Origin: Aldrovandia affinis
Lineage: Eukaryota; Chordata; Actinopteri; Notacanthiformes; Halosauridae
NCBI GenBank assembly: GCA_029706075.1
Contig: JAINUG010000480.1
Location: 152,501 to 216,500 of the forward strand
Direction: 5' to 3'
DNA length: 64,000 bases
Shown: piece by piece, positions 21,420-32,630 of the stretch
Layout: every line of letters begins with the position of its first letter
Numbering within the stretch: the first letter of the stretch is position 1
Made by a program: the position numbers and the translations under genes
The notes under the pieces: model-generated
What the model was told of the DNA's origin: nothing
Seen by the model: the letters and a program-made list of their open reading frames with translations, nothing else
Database searches by the model: none

Positions 21420-24400
21420 CCATAGCTGTGGATAGCGGCAGCTTTTCGCGGCAGCCTCCCGTCCTAGCCTCCCGGACGAAGACTCGGCGGACAAAGACGG
21501 AGGAGTCTACCTGCAGGAGTCCACCGAGGGGGGCCAGCTAGGGAGTGCTCGCCGCACAGTAAGTATCATAGTTTTGTATCTCCCTGTTCTACTTCCTCTG
21601 CATCTAACACTACATGCTTCCTCCCTATCCCAGTCCATGTCTCCTCTTCTAGATTGCCTAGAAGGAGATTCTACCCACACCCGTAATCTGTCCAACCTCA
21701 TCCACCCTTCTAGATCTCCCGGTGTTGACGTGTGGTGGTAGCAGGCGGACTATGGAACTGCCAGTCCGCTGTCCGGAAGGCCGATTTCATCTCGGCCCAG
21801 GCCTCACTACTCTCCCTGCAGTTCCTGGCGCTCACGGAGACCTGGATCACTCCGCAAAACACGGCCACACCTGCTGCTCTCTCTGCCGCCTACACCTTCT
21901 CCCACACTCCACGACCCTCAGGTAGAGGTGGAGGGACAGGTATACTCATTTCCCCCTGTGGAGATTTGGTATTGTTCCTCTTCCTCACTTCTCACCCTCC
22001 TCCTTTGAATTTCATGCTGTCACTGTCACTGTTCCATGTAAACTGCACATCATTGTTCTTTATCGCCCTCCAGGTCCACTGGGAGTTTCCTAGACGAGAT
22101 GGATGCCCTACTCAGTGCCTTCCTGAGGACGGCACTCCCGTCTTACTCCTCGGGGACTTCAACCTGCAGCTAGAGACCTCCCAGGCCTCTGCATTCCTCC
22201 CCCTCCTTCTGTCCTTTGACTTCACCATGGCTGAATCCCCATCCACCCACAAGGCCGGCAACCAACTGGACCTGGTCTTCACCAGGAACTGCGCCTCACC
22301 CGACATTACGGTATCGCCTCTACATGTGTCTGACCATTCCTTTCTGTCTTTCTCCCTCCCCTCCCCTCTGTCCCTAAACCATCCTCACCTGCTCCCACTG
22401 TCCTTGTCCGTCGCAACGTCCGCTCTCTCTCACCCGCTGCCCTGTCAGCTACTGTCCTATCTTCCCTTTCCCCTGCTGATGCCTTCTCTCAGCTACCTGC
22501 TGAAGTAGCATCATCCACCCTACTTTCCTCTCTCTCCTCCTCCTTTGACTTACTCTGTCCTCTATCCACTAAACCCACTCGTCTCCGCCCCCCCGCCCCC
22601 TGGCTAACCGATTCCATTCGGGCTAACCGTCTGAAGCTGCGTGTGGCAGAAAGGAAATGGAGAAAATCCAAATCCCCTGCAGCTCTGTCTGACTTCCACA
22701 CACTCCTGGCTTCCTTCTCCGCTAACCTCTCCTCTGCTAAGTCTGCATTCTTCCTTTCTAAGATTCAATCCTCTGTTTCCAACCCACGTAAACTCTATGC
22801 TACATTTTCCTCTCTCCTCACCCCTCCTCCTCCCCCACCCCCCTCCTCTATAACCGCAGATGACTTCTCATCCTTCTTTCACGAGAAGGTTGAGGTCATT
22901 CGCAACTCCTTCCCCCCTACCCCTCCCTCTCCCATCCCGCTACCTAAACCTCCCACCTCTCTGTCCTCCTTCTCACCCCTCCCTGACTCGGACATCCTTC
23001 AACTTGTTCTCTCCCACCGTCCCACCACCTGCCCTCTTGATCCCATTCCTTCCCCCTCTTCCAGTCCATTGCTATGGACATCCTCCCGTTGTCTCTAATG
23101 TCATTAACTCCTCTCTTTCCTCTGGCTCTGTCCCCTCCTCCCTCAAATGCGCTCAGGTTGTCCCCCTCCTCAAAAAACCCTCTCTGAATCCTGCTGTCAT
23201 CTCTAACTACCGACCTGTCTCTCTCCTCCCTTTCCTCTCCAAAACGTTAGAGTGGGCTGTCTATAATCAACTGTCTGCTCATCTCTTACAGAACGACCTG
23301 CTTGATCCCAACCAATCTGGGTTCAGAGCAGGCCACTCCACAGAGACTGCTCTCCTTGCGGTCACTGAGGCTCTTCATGTCGCTAAGTCCCGATCCCTTA
23401 GCTCCGTCCTCCTCCTCCTTGACCTGTCGGCGGCGTTCGACACCGTGGACCACCGGATCCTGCTCTCATCTCTCGTCGAGATGGGAATCTCTGGATCTGT
23501 GCTGACATGGTTTGAGTCCTACCTGGCTGACCGGTCCTACCAGGTGGCCTGGAGAGGATCCCTCTCCTCTCCCCGCACCCTCTCTACCGGTGTCCCGCAG
23601 GGCTCGGTGCTAGGCCCTGTCCTATTTTTTCTGTACACCAAGTCACTTGGCTCTGTTATTTCTGCTCATGGTTTTTCCTATCACTGTTATGCTGACGACA
23701 CTCAACTGTTTCTCTCCTTCCCTCCATCTGATACCCAGATCCCGGCACGGATCTCTGCATGCCTGGCTGACATCTCCGCATGGATGTCTACCCACCACCT
23801 GAAGCTGAACCTGGGGAAGACAGAGCTGCTCTTCCTCCCAGCGAAGGACTCCCCGATGATTGATGCGTCAATTACCGTGGAAGGCTCCATAGTGTCTCCA
23901 TCCCAGTCTGCCAGGAGTCTTGGGGTAACCCTGGACAACCAGCTGTGCTTCTCGAGCCATATTGCAGCGATCTCTCGGACCTGCCGTTTCTCCCTCCACA
24001 ACATCCGGAGGATCAGACCGTTCCTCACCTAAGAGGCCACTCAACTCCTGGTCCAGGCCCTGGTGATCTCACGTCTGGACTACTGCAATTCCTTGCTGGC
24101 AGGCCTTCCGGCCTGTGCCATCAAGCCACTGCAACTAGTCCAGAACGCTGCTGCTCGCCTGGTGTTCAACCAGCCAAAGTTCACCCACGTCACCCCTCTA
24201 CTCTCCCTCTCTGCATTGGCTCCCCATCGCAGCACGCATCAGATTCAAGTCACTGGTGCTGGCTTTTCAAGCGGCCAGAGGTACTGCTCCCCCGTACCTC
24301 CAGTCACTCATCACGCCCTACACCCCGTCCAGACCCCTCCGCTCCGCCTCCGCTGGCAGACTGACTGCCCCATCCCTCCGGGCGCCTGGCAGCCGCTCCT

Positions 24401-24535
24401 CGCGGTCTCGCCTCTTCTCTGTCCTGGTCCCTCGTTGGTGGAACGACCTCCCGCAATCGGTCAGGACTGCGGAATCACTTCCAATCTTCCGCAAGAGACT
24501 CAAAACCCACCTCTTCAGACTCCACTACCACTGAA
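21420..24535 (+). pseudogene. L2 LINE ORF, copy 2 (endonuclease/reverse transcriptase, frameshifted)
   Basis: It has the same protein order as copy 1: LALTETW, LLLGDFN and SDHSFLSFSL in the endonuclease; NYRPVSLLP, AFDTVDH and YADDTQLF in the reverse transcriptase; a C-terminal WWNDLPQSVRT near the end. Frame changes occur at about 21735, 21950, 22080, 22350, 23080 and 24200, and a TAA lies after IRPFLT. The indels are mostly single bases, often in homopolymers. Confidence 0.85.
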
Positions 24536-24790
24536 CACTGTCCATCTAGTCAATCTGTCGTCACCACTGTTTACTTGTTCAAAAAAAACAAAACAAAAAA
24601 ACACCCACTAACCTTTTCTTTCCCAATGTTACAGGTATGATACGCAGACGCCTGCAATGATGTCTTTTGCCGTTTTACTGCACTGATCTTGTACGCTAAC
24701 TTTGATTGTTCTCACCTTGTATTAATGCACATCTTGTAAGTCGCTCTGGATAAAAGCGTCTGCTAAATGCTTAAAATCTAAAATGTAAAA

Positions 24791-25215
24791 TGTATTAAAG
24801 CATTTTGTTTGCACGACTGTATTTATTTCATTTATAACACCATATACAATTCTTAAATGAAAATGTTATAAATGAAAGCTTGAAAGCAACAAATATGAAA
24901 AATGTGCAATGGTCTGAGTACTTTTTCAAGGTACTGATATATCTTGATAACCATATAGCTCAAATGTGATATTTTGACACTCTAGTCTCATGGTGAGCAA
25001 GCGTCTTAACTAGGGAAGACCAGGGGCCTCTTAAATTTAGCAACTAAATTCAAGAACTTATCATTTTTGGTTATTCTTAGTTAAGCAACATACTATTTAA
25101 TTTAAAAAATCTTTCAAACCGCATGGGGGATATCGTGAACGCCATCTTGGTGGCGTCTCTGGCATGGATGAGAGATCTCACACCCCGTAACAGGGGTGTC
25201 CAAAAGACTGGCAGG
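24791..25215. repeat. Polinton interior including a third copy of the internal repeat block
   Basis: From about 24958 (aaatgtgatattttgac) to about 25215 this matches 29333-29588 directly and 33240-33495 in inverse, with few differences. It contains the words gggaagaccaggggcctctt and gatgagagatctcaca. The short frame starting MGDIVNA at 25123 is shared by the copies but diverges at its end, so it is probably not a conserved gene. Confidence 0.75.
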
Positions 25216-26753
25216 GGGGCAACCTATGTGTCGTCCATACAGGGGGGTCTCATCGTACCCCGCCTACAAGCCCTAAAACCTTTCATGTTACAGTTTGTCT
25301 CAGACACCGAGAAACACACGCGTCAACAACGCAACACGTGTTTTAACAATAAACTCACAATGTACCAGATTACCCTTAGGCACGTCAGGTTGATTCAAAC
25401 GTCAGATATTGTTTTCGTTGCCTACCAGAACAGCATAAGAGAAAATATGTAAACCAACTGTGTCACCTTTTAAAGCCTTCTTCATAGATTTCCACATGGG
25501 GGTTCCGTTATAATGACGTTAACGTTCCACAATAAAGGTTAACTAAATGTCTGTGTTTTAAGTGGATAACATTTCATATACTCTCCGATCATTTAATGCA
25601 CGTCTGAGAATGTTAATGAACTAGTTAACTGCATTAGCTCACTTCACTTGTTAGGTGCGTTAGCTAACGTACATTATTTCTCGAGCAGTTCATTTTGGTT
25701 TGAAGTCAGATGGTTAGCTAACTAGTGATGTACATGTAGGCTAACGAGTCGTTACATCGACACAATAGCTATGCATTCATGTGTACAGACCAACACTAGC
25801 TGTCTAATATCTGAAAAACTGAAAACGGGGCTAACGTTAGCATGCCAAGACTAAACGTTGAGTGCTAAATAAAGTGGCCAGCTGATAAGTAATACACCAA
25901 CCGTCTAGCAAGCATTAGCAAGCCAGATATGGCACCACAGATGTGCAGTAGCTACGGGGGTCAATGGCATTGTATTTTGATGTTAGAAATGCACTATTAG
26001 TTACCTAGAGGGGTAGCGAGTGATGCTCTTTGTAGCTAGAACACTCTCGGGTCCTTTGAGGGAGCAATCCATTCGTTGAATCTTGCAATAGTTCTGGTTT
26101 CTCTGCTTCTCACAAACCAAACTTGTATCGCTTTCGATAAATTCTTTAGTGCATTTGTTTTGTTAATTTACTATATTTTGTGTTTAACATGTGCGTAAAG
26201 ACTTTAGCAACTTCATGAACAGCTTTGTCTTTTAACACAAGGACCAACAGTCTGTAACCTCAGGCCCGTTGTTTCTTTTAACACCCGGTGAAAATTATCT
26301 TTCTCCCATACGAACACAGTAAAAACATAAATTTTTTCATGGCAATCTGTAACTTTGTTATACTGTTTATTGCAAGTGCAAAATGCCTTTGTCCTTCGAG
26401 TTCATCATACCTTGCTCAACTACATCTGGTAATTGTCTTAAGTGAAGTGTGTGACACAAGCTTCCAGCCACAGTACAACCGCCCGGAGGGTGAAGTTACG
26501 GCTTATCCATACGGGCACGATGCCTGTCATCAATAGGCCAACGTTAGTTAACACTGGAGACAGACGTCTGGGGGTTTTTAGGGGATGGACTGTTATCTCC
26601 TGGGTAAATTCGTGGTATAACTTTTCGGGGGTATAAACACAAACTTTGTACACACTAATATAAAATATAACGATATAACAACACTTGTTCGAATCTAGTA
26701 GATTCTTTACAGTAACTAACAGTGAAGAGTACGAAATGTTTTAAGATTAAGGC

Positions 26754-26789
<36 letters not shown>

Positions 26790-27754
26790 ATTTTCTGTTA
26801 AACATAATCAGCTGTTTTTAAAGTCTGCAGACTACTATGCAGAAAAGTTCAGATGTTTTATACCTACTAATTTTTAAAAGTGCTCAGGTTGCGAAAATAC
26901 GGTCACAGTAACTGCTTCGAGACGAATCAGGAAATGTGTTTTTCACGATTGCACTAACCGACTTATGTCAACAAATCTTGTAGACGCCGGAATGAATACC
27001 GGGCATGTAAAACTCGCAACGACTCATAAAACACAAAGAATCGCAAGCAATAGCCCCACATAACAAGGAAAAGGCGGGCGTTCACATAACACCATTGCAC
27101 AAAATACATGAACTGGAACACAAACACATGGCCTTCCAGCGATAAGTAATACACTGACACCCCGGACTTGAAAGACCATTTTATTACACACAGAGGGACA
27201 CAGAGCATCGGTGAAGTGACCGAAGTGTATGATCCCCCCACCTGAATATATGCATATCAGAAGGTCGTGACAAATGGTGTTGACAACAATGGCCTACCAA
27301 GGAAACCAGGCGGTGGCCCCCGCTGAGAGCCGTCAACGCATTTGTGCTCAATGGCGCCAGCGTACTGTACAGCCACCTCCACAATACCTTGCCTGTCTCG
27401 CTATGGCTAATGTTTTTCAAAAACACCGTCTGGTGTAAACCAATGCCACACACATACGACAATTGGACGCATCAAAGGGGTTTCAGATGTGATAACATAT
27501 ACTAAGTGCAACTTGTATGTGTATTTAAATAAAATATAATTGAACGTAATCATATATCGAAAATAGCCTACTAGGCGCGCACATTTCCTTATGGCAGTGT
27601 TGGAGAGCCTGTTTGAAAAGAGTGCCGTGTATTATTGCAATGTTTTAAAAAGAAGAAAAACGGCTTATAAAATTACGTTTTTATTTTAAAAACACATGTA
27701 GGAGGGTATGTTTTAAAAGATTGCCGTATATTATTGCAATGTTTTAAAAAGAAT
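25216..27754. other. Polinton interior without recognised genes
   Basis: About 2.5 kb of AT-rich sequence. A (CA)n microsatellite lies at 26756-26787. Two imperfect repeats of gttttaaaaagaa and ttattgcaatg occur around 27620-27760. Short frames at 25123-25452 (plus) and 26963-27462 (minus) show no recognisable motif. It could be heavily decayed Polinton genes or host-like sequence captured by the element. Confidence 0.4.
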
Positions 27755-27990
27755 AAAAATATCTTATAAAACTACGTTTTTTATGTTAAAATCACCTATG
27801 TCTTTTTCGAGCAGACAAGGTGTCCATTATAATGATAGGGTAAATTTAGCAACTAAATTCAAGAACCTATCATTTCTGGTTGTTCTTAGTTAACCAATCC
27901 CGTATATTTTAAAAATCTTTCAAAAATGTGATATTTTGACACTCTAGTCTGATGGTGAGCAAGCATCTTAACTAGGGAAGACCAGGGGCC
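27755..27990. repeat. 236-bp direct repeat flanking Gypsy B, left copy
   Basis: Runs from aaaaatatcttataaa to accaggggcc and recurs at 29166-29400 on the other side of the Gypsy B fragment, with about two differences (one missing c, one g/a change). Confidence 0.85.
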
Positions 27991-29165
27991 TTGGGAGTGG
28001 ACAACCAAGAAATGGTCACGTCTACACATAGACTTTGCTGGGCCATTCCAAGGGAAAACATTCCTCATAGTAGTGGACTCACACTCAGAAGTGGCTGGAT
28101 GTGTCCATTGTGAGTTCAATGTCGTCCTCTGCAGTCATAAGCACATTGAGACTCCTCTTGCAACTCACGGATTGCCAGATATCATTGTCTCCGATAATGG
28201 TGCCTCTTTCACCTCTGCAGAGTTCCAGGAGTTTGCCAGACGTAACAGCATCAGGCATGTAACCACAGCGCCGTACCATCCCAGTTCGAATGGCCAAGCC
28301 GAACGCATGGTCCAGACAACCAAAGAGGCCTTATCCCGAATTATTGTCGGTGACTGGCAAACACGTCTGGCTAGGTTTTTGCTATCGCAGCATATCACCC
28401 CCAATTCAGCAACCGGGAAAAGCCCTGCTGAACTTCTCATGAACCGACGACTGACCACTGCCCTAGATCGCCTCCATCCGGACTATGTGAGTGACATGCA
28501 CCATAAGCAGGAGGTGAGCTGTGTGAGGGCATCATGGGCCAAACAGGAGTTTCAAGAGGATGATGACGTGTACATGAGAAGTTATACCGGCGGTCACAAA
28601 TGGATCCCAGGCGTAATTGTGAGTGTCACCGGGCCGGTTTCGTACAAGGTGCAGACACCAGATGGGCAATTGCATCGCCGCCATGTGGATCAGTTGCGTG
28701 GCCGGTTGGCCTTGCGTGCGGACACAGCTTCCACAGAGCCTGGAAATCATGGTGACCTGCCAGGGTTACTTGAGGAATCACCACTGGAATTGGCCACGCC
28801 GGCAAGGCCAGGAACGCCAGACGCTGCCGATAACGCTGTGGCTAGGGGGAGTCCTGGTGGATCCGTGTGTGCGCCTGAGCCCGCCACTCCCCTACGACGT
28901 CCGGCGAGAGAGCGTCACCCGCCACGGCACTTAGCTCATTTTGTGAACTGGGGGAAAGGGGTGTAGTGTATTGGGGTTGGATGTGATGCACATGCGCACG
29001 TAAGAAGGCACATGCGCATATCGCGGTGCCTGACATGTTTTAGCCAGTTGGCTGTGAGCTAGAAAAGTACATGTATACTGTTCTGTACGGGTGTTTGCTA
29101 TGAAGTTGTTCAGTAAATTACCCCCCTGTTATAACGTCTCACTTGTCTTCCTGACGGATCTTACA
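27991..29165 (+). mobile_element. Gypsy B fragment, left copy (integrase end plus LTR)
   Basis: Only the 3' part of a Ty3/Gypsy element is present. It starts within the integrase core (WTTKKWSRLHIDFAGPFQG) and runs through the integrase C-terminus, a purine tract ggggaaaggggtg, and an LTR of about 195 bp from tgtattggggttgg to cttaca. No 5' part or second LTR is present. It is flanked by a 236-bp direct repeat instead of a 5-bp duplication. Confidence 0.82.
28000..28966 (+). pseudogene. Gypsy B integrase, C-terminal two thirds (left copy)
   Basis: The visible catalytic motifs are HIDFAGPF (first Asp), VSDNGASFTS (second Asp) and PSSNGQAERMV (Glu), followed by a TGKSPAELLMNRR block. The tail has an SYKVQTPDGQLHRRHVDQLR block, the SH3-like region, and a Pro/Ala-rich end with PPRHLAHFV. 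A local double frame change near 28085-28150 and another at 28525-28550 distinguish it from the right copy. The N-terminal zinc region and the rest of pol are missing. Confidence 0.82.
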
Positions 29166-29764
29166 AAAAATATCTTATAAAACTACGTTTTTTATGTTAA
29201 AATCACCTATGTCTTTTTGAGCAGACAAGGTGTCCATTATAATGATAGGGTAAATTTAGCAACTAAATTCAAGAACCTATCATTTCTGGTTGTTCTTAGT
29301 TAACCAATCCCGTATATTTTAAAAATCTTTCAAAAATGTGATATTTTGACACTCTAGTCTAATGGTGAGCAAGCATCTTAACTAGGGAAGACCAGGGGCC
29401 TCTTAAATTTAGCAACTAAATTCAAGAACTTATCATTTTTGGTTATTCTTAGTTAAGCAACATACTATTTAATTTAAAAAATCTTTCAAACCGCGTGGGG
29501 GATATCGTGAACGCCGTCTTGGTGGCGTCTCTGGCATGGATGAGAGATCTCACACCCTGTAACAGGGGGTGTCCAAAAGCCTGGCAGGTAGAAAATTATA
29601 ACCCACAGGGGTCCAATCCAAACAGTCTAAGGTCTCAAACACGCCCATGCCCCACAGCACCCGCTGCCCCCACCCCCAGCCCCACACAACCAGATGTTTT
29701 TAACCACCCGCACCCTTGTTTTACCTGTATTTAAAGGACCCTCGCTTATCTGTTTTAAACATCG
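29166..29764. repeat. Right copy of the 236-bp repeat and Polinton block upstream of the Cys/His gene
   Basis: 29166-29400 repeats 27755-27990. 29333-29588 repeats 24958-25215. The remaining stretch to 29764 is shared with the right arm of the inverted duplication (33050-33240) and contains a C-rich run near 29650-29690. It is the presumed upstream region of the gene at 29765; no specific promoter element was identified. Confidence 0.7.
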
Positions 29765-30382
29765 ATGCCAAACTGCATAAACATGTCTCACAGCTCTAAC
29801 GAACAAGAGGTCACCATCTGCGACGGGGATGCCATTGACTCGGACGACCCAACGGCATGGCTGCAGCATCTGGGGCAAGAAATGGGGGAGAGCAAACTGG
29901 CCTTCCTGCCTGCAACGGCCCCTAATGACCCTATTCCTGACAGCGTCTACACATTCAAGATTGTCAGGTTGATAAAAGCGTTAATAGCCTGCATCTTGGA
30001 CTATATTATTGAGCAGGATTTGAAAGAGGATTGTTATGGCTGTATAGTTAGTCATCATAGTCAGACTCAACACAGTTGCCTTTACGAACCTGACCAAAAT
30101 TATTTCTATTTTAATCATGAAACAATATATAAAAGGCTGTTTCAACCCTACCTGTACTATATCCTGGAAGAGCCGCTGCGATTGATTGGAGAGCAATGTT
30201 CCACAGAGAAAATGAGCGGTATAGCCGAGGTTGTAGCTTTTGACCTGAGGCATGATCCGCACATCCGTCAGACTTTGGCTGCCATGAAAAATAGCCCTCC
30301 CGAAAAGTATCGAGACGCTGTTTTCGGTAAAACTTTGGAAGCATGGATAAATAAATCCAATACCCGAAAGCCGGAGAACTAG
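29765..30382 (+). CDS. Uncharacterised 205-residue protein with a Cys/His cluster
   Basis: The frame is intact from ATG 29765 to the stop at 30382; a second possible start (MSHSS) lies six codons in. Around residues 90-110 is a C-x2-C-x4-H then H-x-C arrangement (CYGC, SHHS, QHSC), which could bind zinc. An aromatic stretch (NYFYF, YLYYILEEP) follows. No signal peptide or membrane segment is apparent. It lies just upstream of the Polinton packaging-ATPase remnant, so it is probably a Polinton accessory protein. I do not recognise its function. The first 145 codons are duplicated in inverse at 32613-33050, where the gene is cut off. Confidence 0.6.
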   Translation: MPNCINMSHSSNEQEVTICDGDAIDSDDPTAWLQHLGQEMGESKLAFLPATAPNDPIPDSVYTFKIVRLIKALIACILDYIIEQDLKEDCYGCIVSHHSQTQHSCLYEPDQNYFYFNHETIYKRLFQPYLYYILEEPLRLIGEQCSTEKMSGIAEVVAFDLRHDPHIRQTLAAMKNSPPEKYRDAVFGKTLEAWINKSNTRKPEN

Positions 30383-30801
30383 GAAACGGAATACGAAGTC
30401 TCTACCAAATAATAAATGAGGCACAATGAATGTGGAATCAGGCATGTTAGTGAAGGGCTGGAACAAAAGCCTGCACATCCAGTAGCTCACCAGGACCGCA
30501 CTTGGGGTCCCCTGCTATAGATTATACATTGTTGCTACATATCCGTCTACAGGAACTTTTTACACGTATACTTAAAATAATTGTTTATGTAGGACTGTTA
30601 ACAGGTTGTATGTATTTACATATGTAACAGGCTTATGTACAATTAAAATGTGTAGAAGTGAAAAGGTATATGTTGTTAATGTGGTAATATGTTTGACGGT
30701 AACACTTATTGCCAAAAGTGTTCAAGCCTTTGTGAAATTTATAAAACCCCTAAATGTAAAGAGTCAGGGGCTGTGTTTTTTAAATGTGTATAAAGTTTTA
30801 A
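30383..30801. other. Spacer between the Cys/His gene and ATPase remnant
   Basis: AT-rich sequence without recognised motifs. The N-terminal half of a packaging ATPase, with its Walker A loop, would be expected here, but no GxxxxGKT/S-type motif is visible in any frame. This implies deletion or decay. Confidence 0.4.
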
Positions 30802-31383
30802 AACAAACTCCGACACTGTCATTATTCTTTATCACACGAACTGTTTAAATTAAGGGATATCACATTTGTTGAAGGTATACCCGAAAGGTTGGATGACGAT
30901 AACCTATTGCCTGCGTCTAAAACGTGTTTATTAATTATTGACGATGTTATGAAAGACGCTAGTAACAGCCAGCAGGTTGAGAAAGTATTTACACAATACG
31001 TTCATCATCGTAATCTCAGTGCACTCTATATGGTACACATTTAATTTTTTCAGGGTAAGACCAGCCGTACAATCAGTCTGAATACTAATGATCTGATATT
31101 GTTTAAGAACCCCCGTGACAATAACCAAATTAATGTGTTGGCTAGACAAACGTACCCCGGTAATACAAGATATTTTATGGAGTCTTTCAAACACGCTACA
31201 GGCGAACCATTCGGTTATCTGCTGATTGATTATAAAGCAAAGACGCCTGATTCATTGCGGCTCAGAACAGATCTACTTTCACCGCATCAAGCTGTGTATG
31301 TTCAGAAAAAAGAAATAAGCGCTGAGATACCATCATATCTGCGAGGGTTATGCGTAACCTGCCGCTTATGCAGATTCTTTTAA
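30802..31383 (+). pseudogene. Polinton packaging ATPase, C-terminal half (broken)
   Basis: The frame contains a Walker B-type block LLIIDDVM near 30930, then FTQYVHHRNLSALYMV. An in-frame TAA at 31042-31044 follows, and then the same frame continues with FFQGKTSRTISLNTNDL, LFKNPRDNNQINVLARQ, YPGNTRYFMESF and FGYLLIDYKAKTPDSLRLR. These are conserved blocks of the FtsK/HerA-type genome-packaging ATPase of Polintons and related double-stranded DNA viruses. The Walker A half is missing and the stop interrupts the rest, so it is non-functional. It supports the Polinton identity of the host element. Confidence 0.82.
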
Positions 31384-31628
31384 ATGCAAAACCTGCACAA
31401 AGAAAACTTATTCTGCAAACGGCTTCAAAAGAACTGATCCTGTCGCTGTGTGAAGTTGCTTTTAATATACAGCGTGGTGTGATACCGCTCACAAGCCCTC
31501 AATATAAAAAGTTGGCTAAGAAAAAGGCTTATATCAGGAACAGTGCCGATAAAAAGATAGCTTTGGCTAGAAAGAAGAGAGTTATTAAGCAAAGAGGCGG
31601 GTGTCATGAGGGGGGCAGGGCGTCGTGA
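31350..31628 (+). CDS. Small basic Polinton-type protein
   Basis: A 92-residue lysine/arginine-rich frame follows the ATPase remnant and overlaps its end by about 34 bp in another frame. It has LLNAKPAQRKLILQTASKEL near the N-terminus, then LTSPQYKKLAKKKAYIRN, and ends in KKRVIKQRGGC. A short basic protein of this pattern is a frequent neighbour in Maverick elements as I recall; its role is unknown to me, possibly nucleic-acid binding. The C-terminus may be truncated, because the family usually continues a few residues after the RGG motif. Confidence 0.55.
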   Translation: MRNLPLMQILLNAKPAQRKLILQTASKELILSLCEVAFNIQRGVIPLTSPQYKKLAKKKAYIRNSADKKIALARKKRVIKQRGGCHEGGRAS

Positions 31629-31714
31629 CATATCGACTCTCCTTAAATTAATTCTACAAACTCCAGAAGTCACGGACCGAAAAGACAGAGACATCGAGAA
31701 TGTGTCTGCGATAG

Positions 31715-32113
31715 ATCACAGGTGATCTGTTCTCATCACCCGAGACCGACGCTCTGGCACATTGCATAAGCGCCGACTGCCACATGGGTGCCGGCATCGC
31801 TGTAGACTTTAAAAACCATTCGGGTGGCGTCCGTGAACTCCAAATGGCGAGGTTGTCACCTGGCGGTGTGGGAGTTCTGGAACGTGGACCGCGGACCATC
31901 ACGAAGTCGATCGCCACCAATAAACCAACATACGCAACACTCTGCGCAAGCCTGAAAGCTATGAAGGTGGAATGCATCTCTCGTAACATCACCAAAGTGT
32001 CCATTCCGTGCATTGGCTGCGGGTTGGATCGGTTGCGTTGGGGAAGGGTGGCGGTGCTGATCGAAAGCGTGTTTCTACATTCCGGGATACAAATAACAGT
32101 TTATACCATGTAA
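31715..32113 (+). pseudogene. Macrodomain protein resembling TARG1/OARD1 (ADP-ribose hydrolase family)
   Basis: After a TAG at 31712-31714 the frame is open to TAA 32111-32113. It reads GDLFSSPETDALAHCIS, then MGAGIAVDFK, GGVRELQ, VGVLERG, ITKSIATNKPTY, IPCIGCGLDRLRW and ITVYTM. This is the macrodomain fold order of the OARD1/TARG1 group, which removes ADP-ribose from proteins and hydrolyses acyl-ADP-ribose. The lysine in the ITK segment and the Asp of GCGLD match the catalytic pair described for TARG1. The extreme N-terminus lacks an in-frame start upstream of GDLF, and the first ATG (31784) falls inside the domain, so the gene may be 5'-truncated. It is intronless and sits between Polinton genes and the right arm. 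Confidence 0.75.
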
Positions 32114-32630
32114 TCTGCGCACCCGCCGCGGCTGTGTGCGCGAACACAGCCGGTTGCTATATTAGCCAGTGACAGCGGCCCAGATAGCAGCGGTGCGATG
32201 ACATTCTGCAATGGCGTCGCCATCAACAGCCTAGCCAATGGGTCCGGTACGCTTGTTGGTTAAATGCCACCATTCAATGTCTCTCTGTTACAGGAAAATT
32301 TAGAACTCTACTCGCTGCGGCTGAGTGGTCGGGCAAACACATCAAAGATACCATTCAAACGGCCACATAATGAACTCACTCCTGTCACCTGCTGCTGTGA
32401 CCACGGGGTGACCTGGCCTCCCCAGCAAAACATGTAGCCTTTTAGAAATGTTTTTTAAACTCTCTGCCAGGCCAAAATGTTATTTCACCATACTTGTTCC
32501 ATTTATGCATGCCAGGTCTATTTTTCCTAACTGTAATTGAAATTTGTGGATGGCCGTCAATAGTAGAAGGCTATAATAAAGAACATTGAACATTTATGGC
32601 ATGAGCCTTAGACTATTGTAGCTCTCCAAT
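32114..32630. other. Spacer between macrodomain and right arm, no gene seen
   Basis: The beginning (32114-32240) is GC-rich with cgcgaacacagccgg-like words; the rest is ordinary AT-rich sequence. No coding motif, repeat or structured element was recognised. Confidence 0.45.

Larger units (their letters stand above)
20686..24790 (+). mobile_element. L2-clade LINE (family A, copy 2) inside the Polinton, with duplicated 5' UTR
   Basis: The element runs from agtgtgcattcg to the L2 tail gtcgctctggataaaagc and aaaatgt repeats. The 9-bp sequence atgtattaa occurs on both sides. The 5' region is present twice (20687-21014 and 21047-21374, period 360 bp). The coding part is broken by several frame changes and by a stop at about 24029-24031. 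It is collinear with copy 1. Confidence 0.85.
27832..30194. repeat. Left arm of a large inverted duplication in the Polinton
   Basis: This arm matches, in inverse, 32631-34849 continued at 39270-39410 (the right arm is interrupted by the piggyBac and ends at the N gap). It carries the Gypsy B fragment and the first 145 codons of the Cys/His protein gene. The inner edge is at ggagagc (30194 and 32631). A central spacer of 2.4 kb separates the arms. Small indels distinguish the arms. Confidence 0.88.

Noticed and set aside
25123-25452. Conserved gene starting MGDIVNA, also at 29495 and 33321
   Set aside because: Similarity between copies ends mid-frame with the repeat block; there is no recognisable motif, and the frames diverge completely afterwards.
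26963-27462. Minus-strand frames suggesting a gene at 26963-27462
   Set aside because: No motif, no family recognised, and normal length for chance frames in this sequence.
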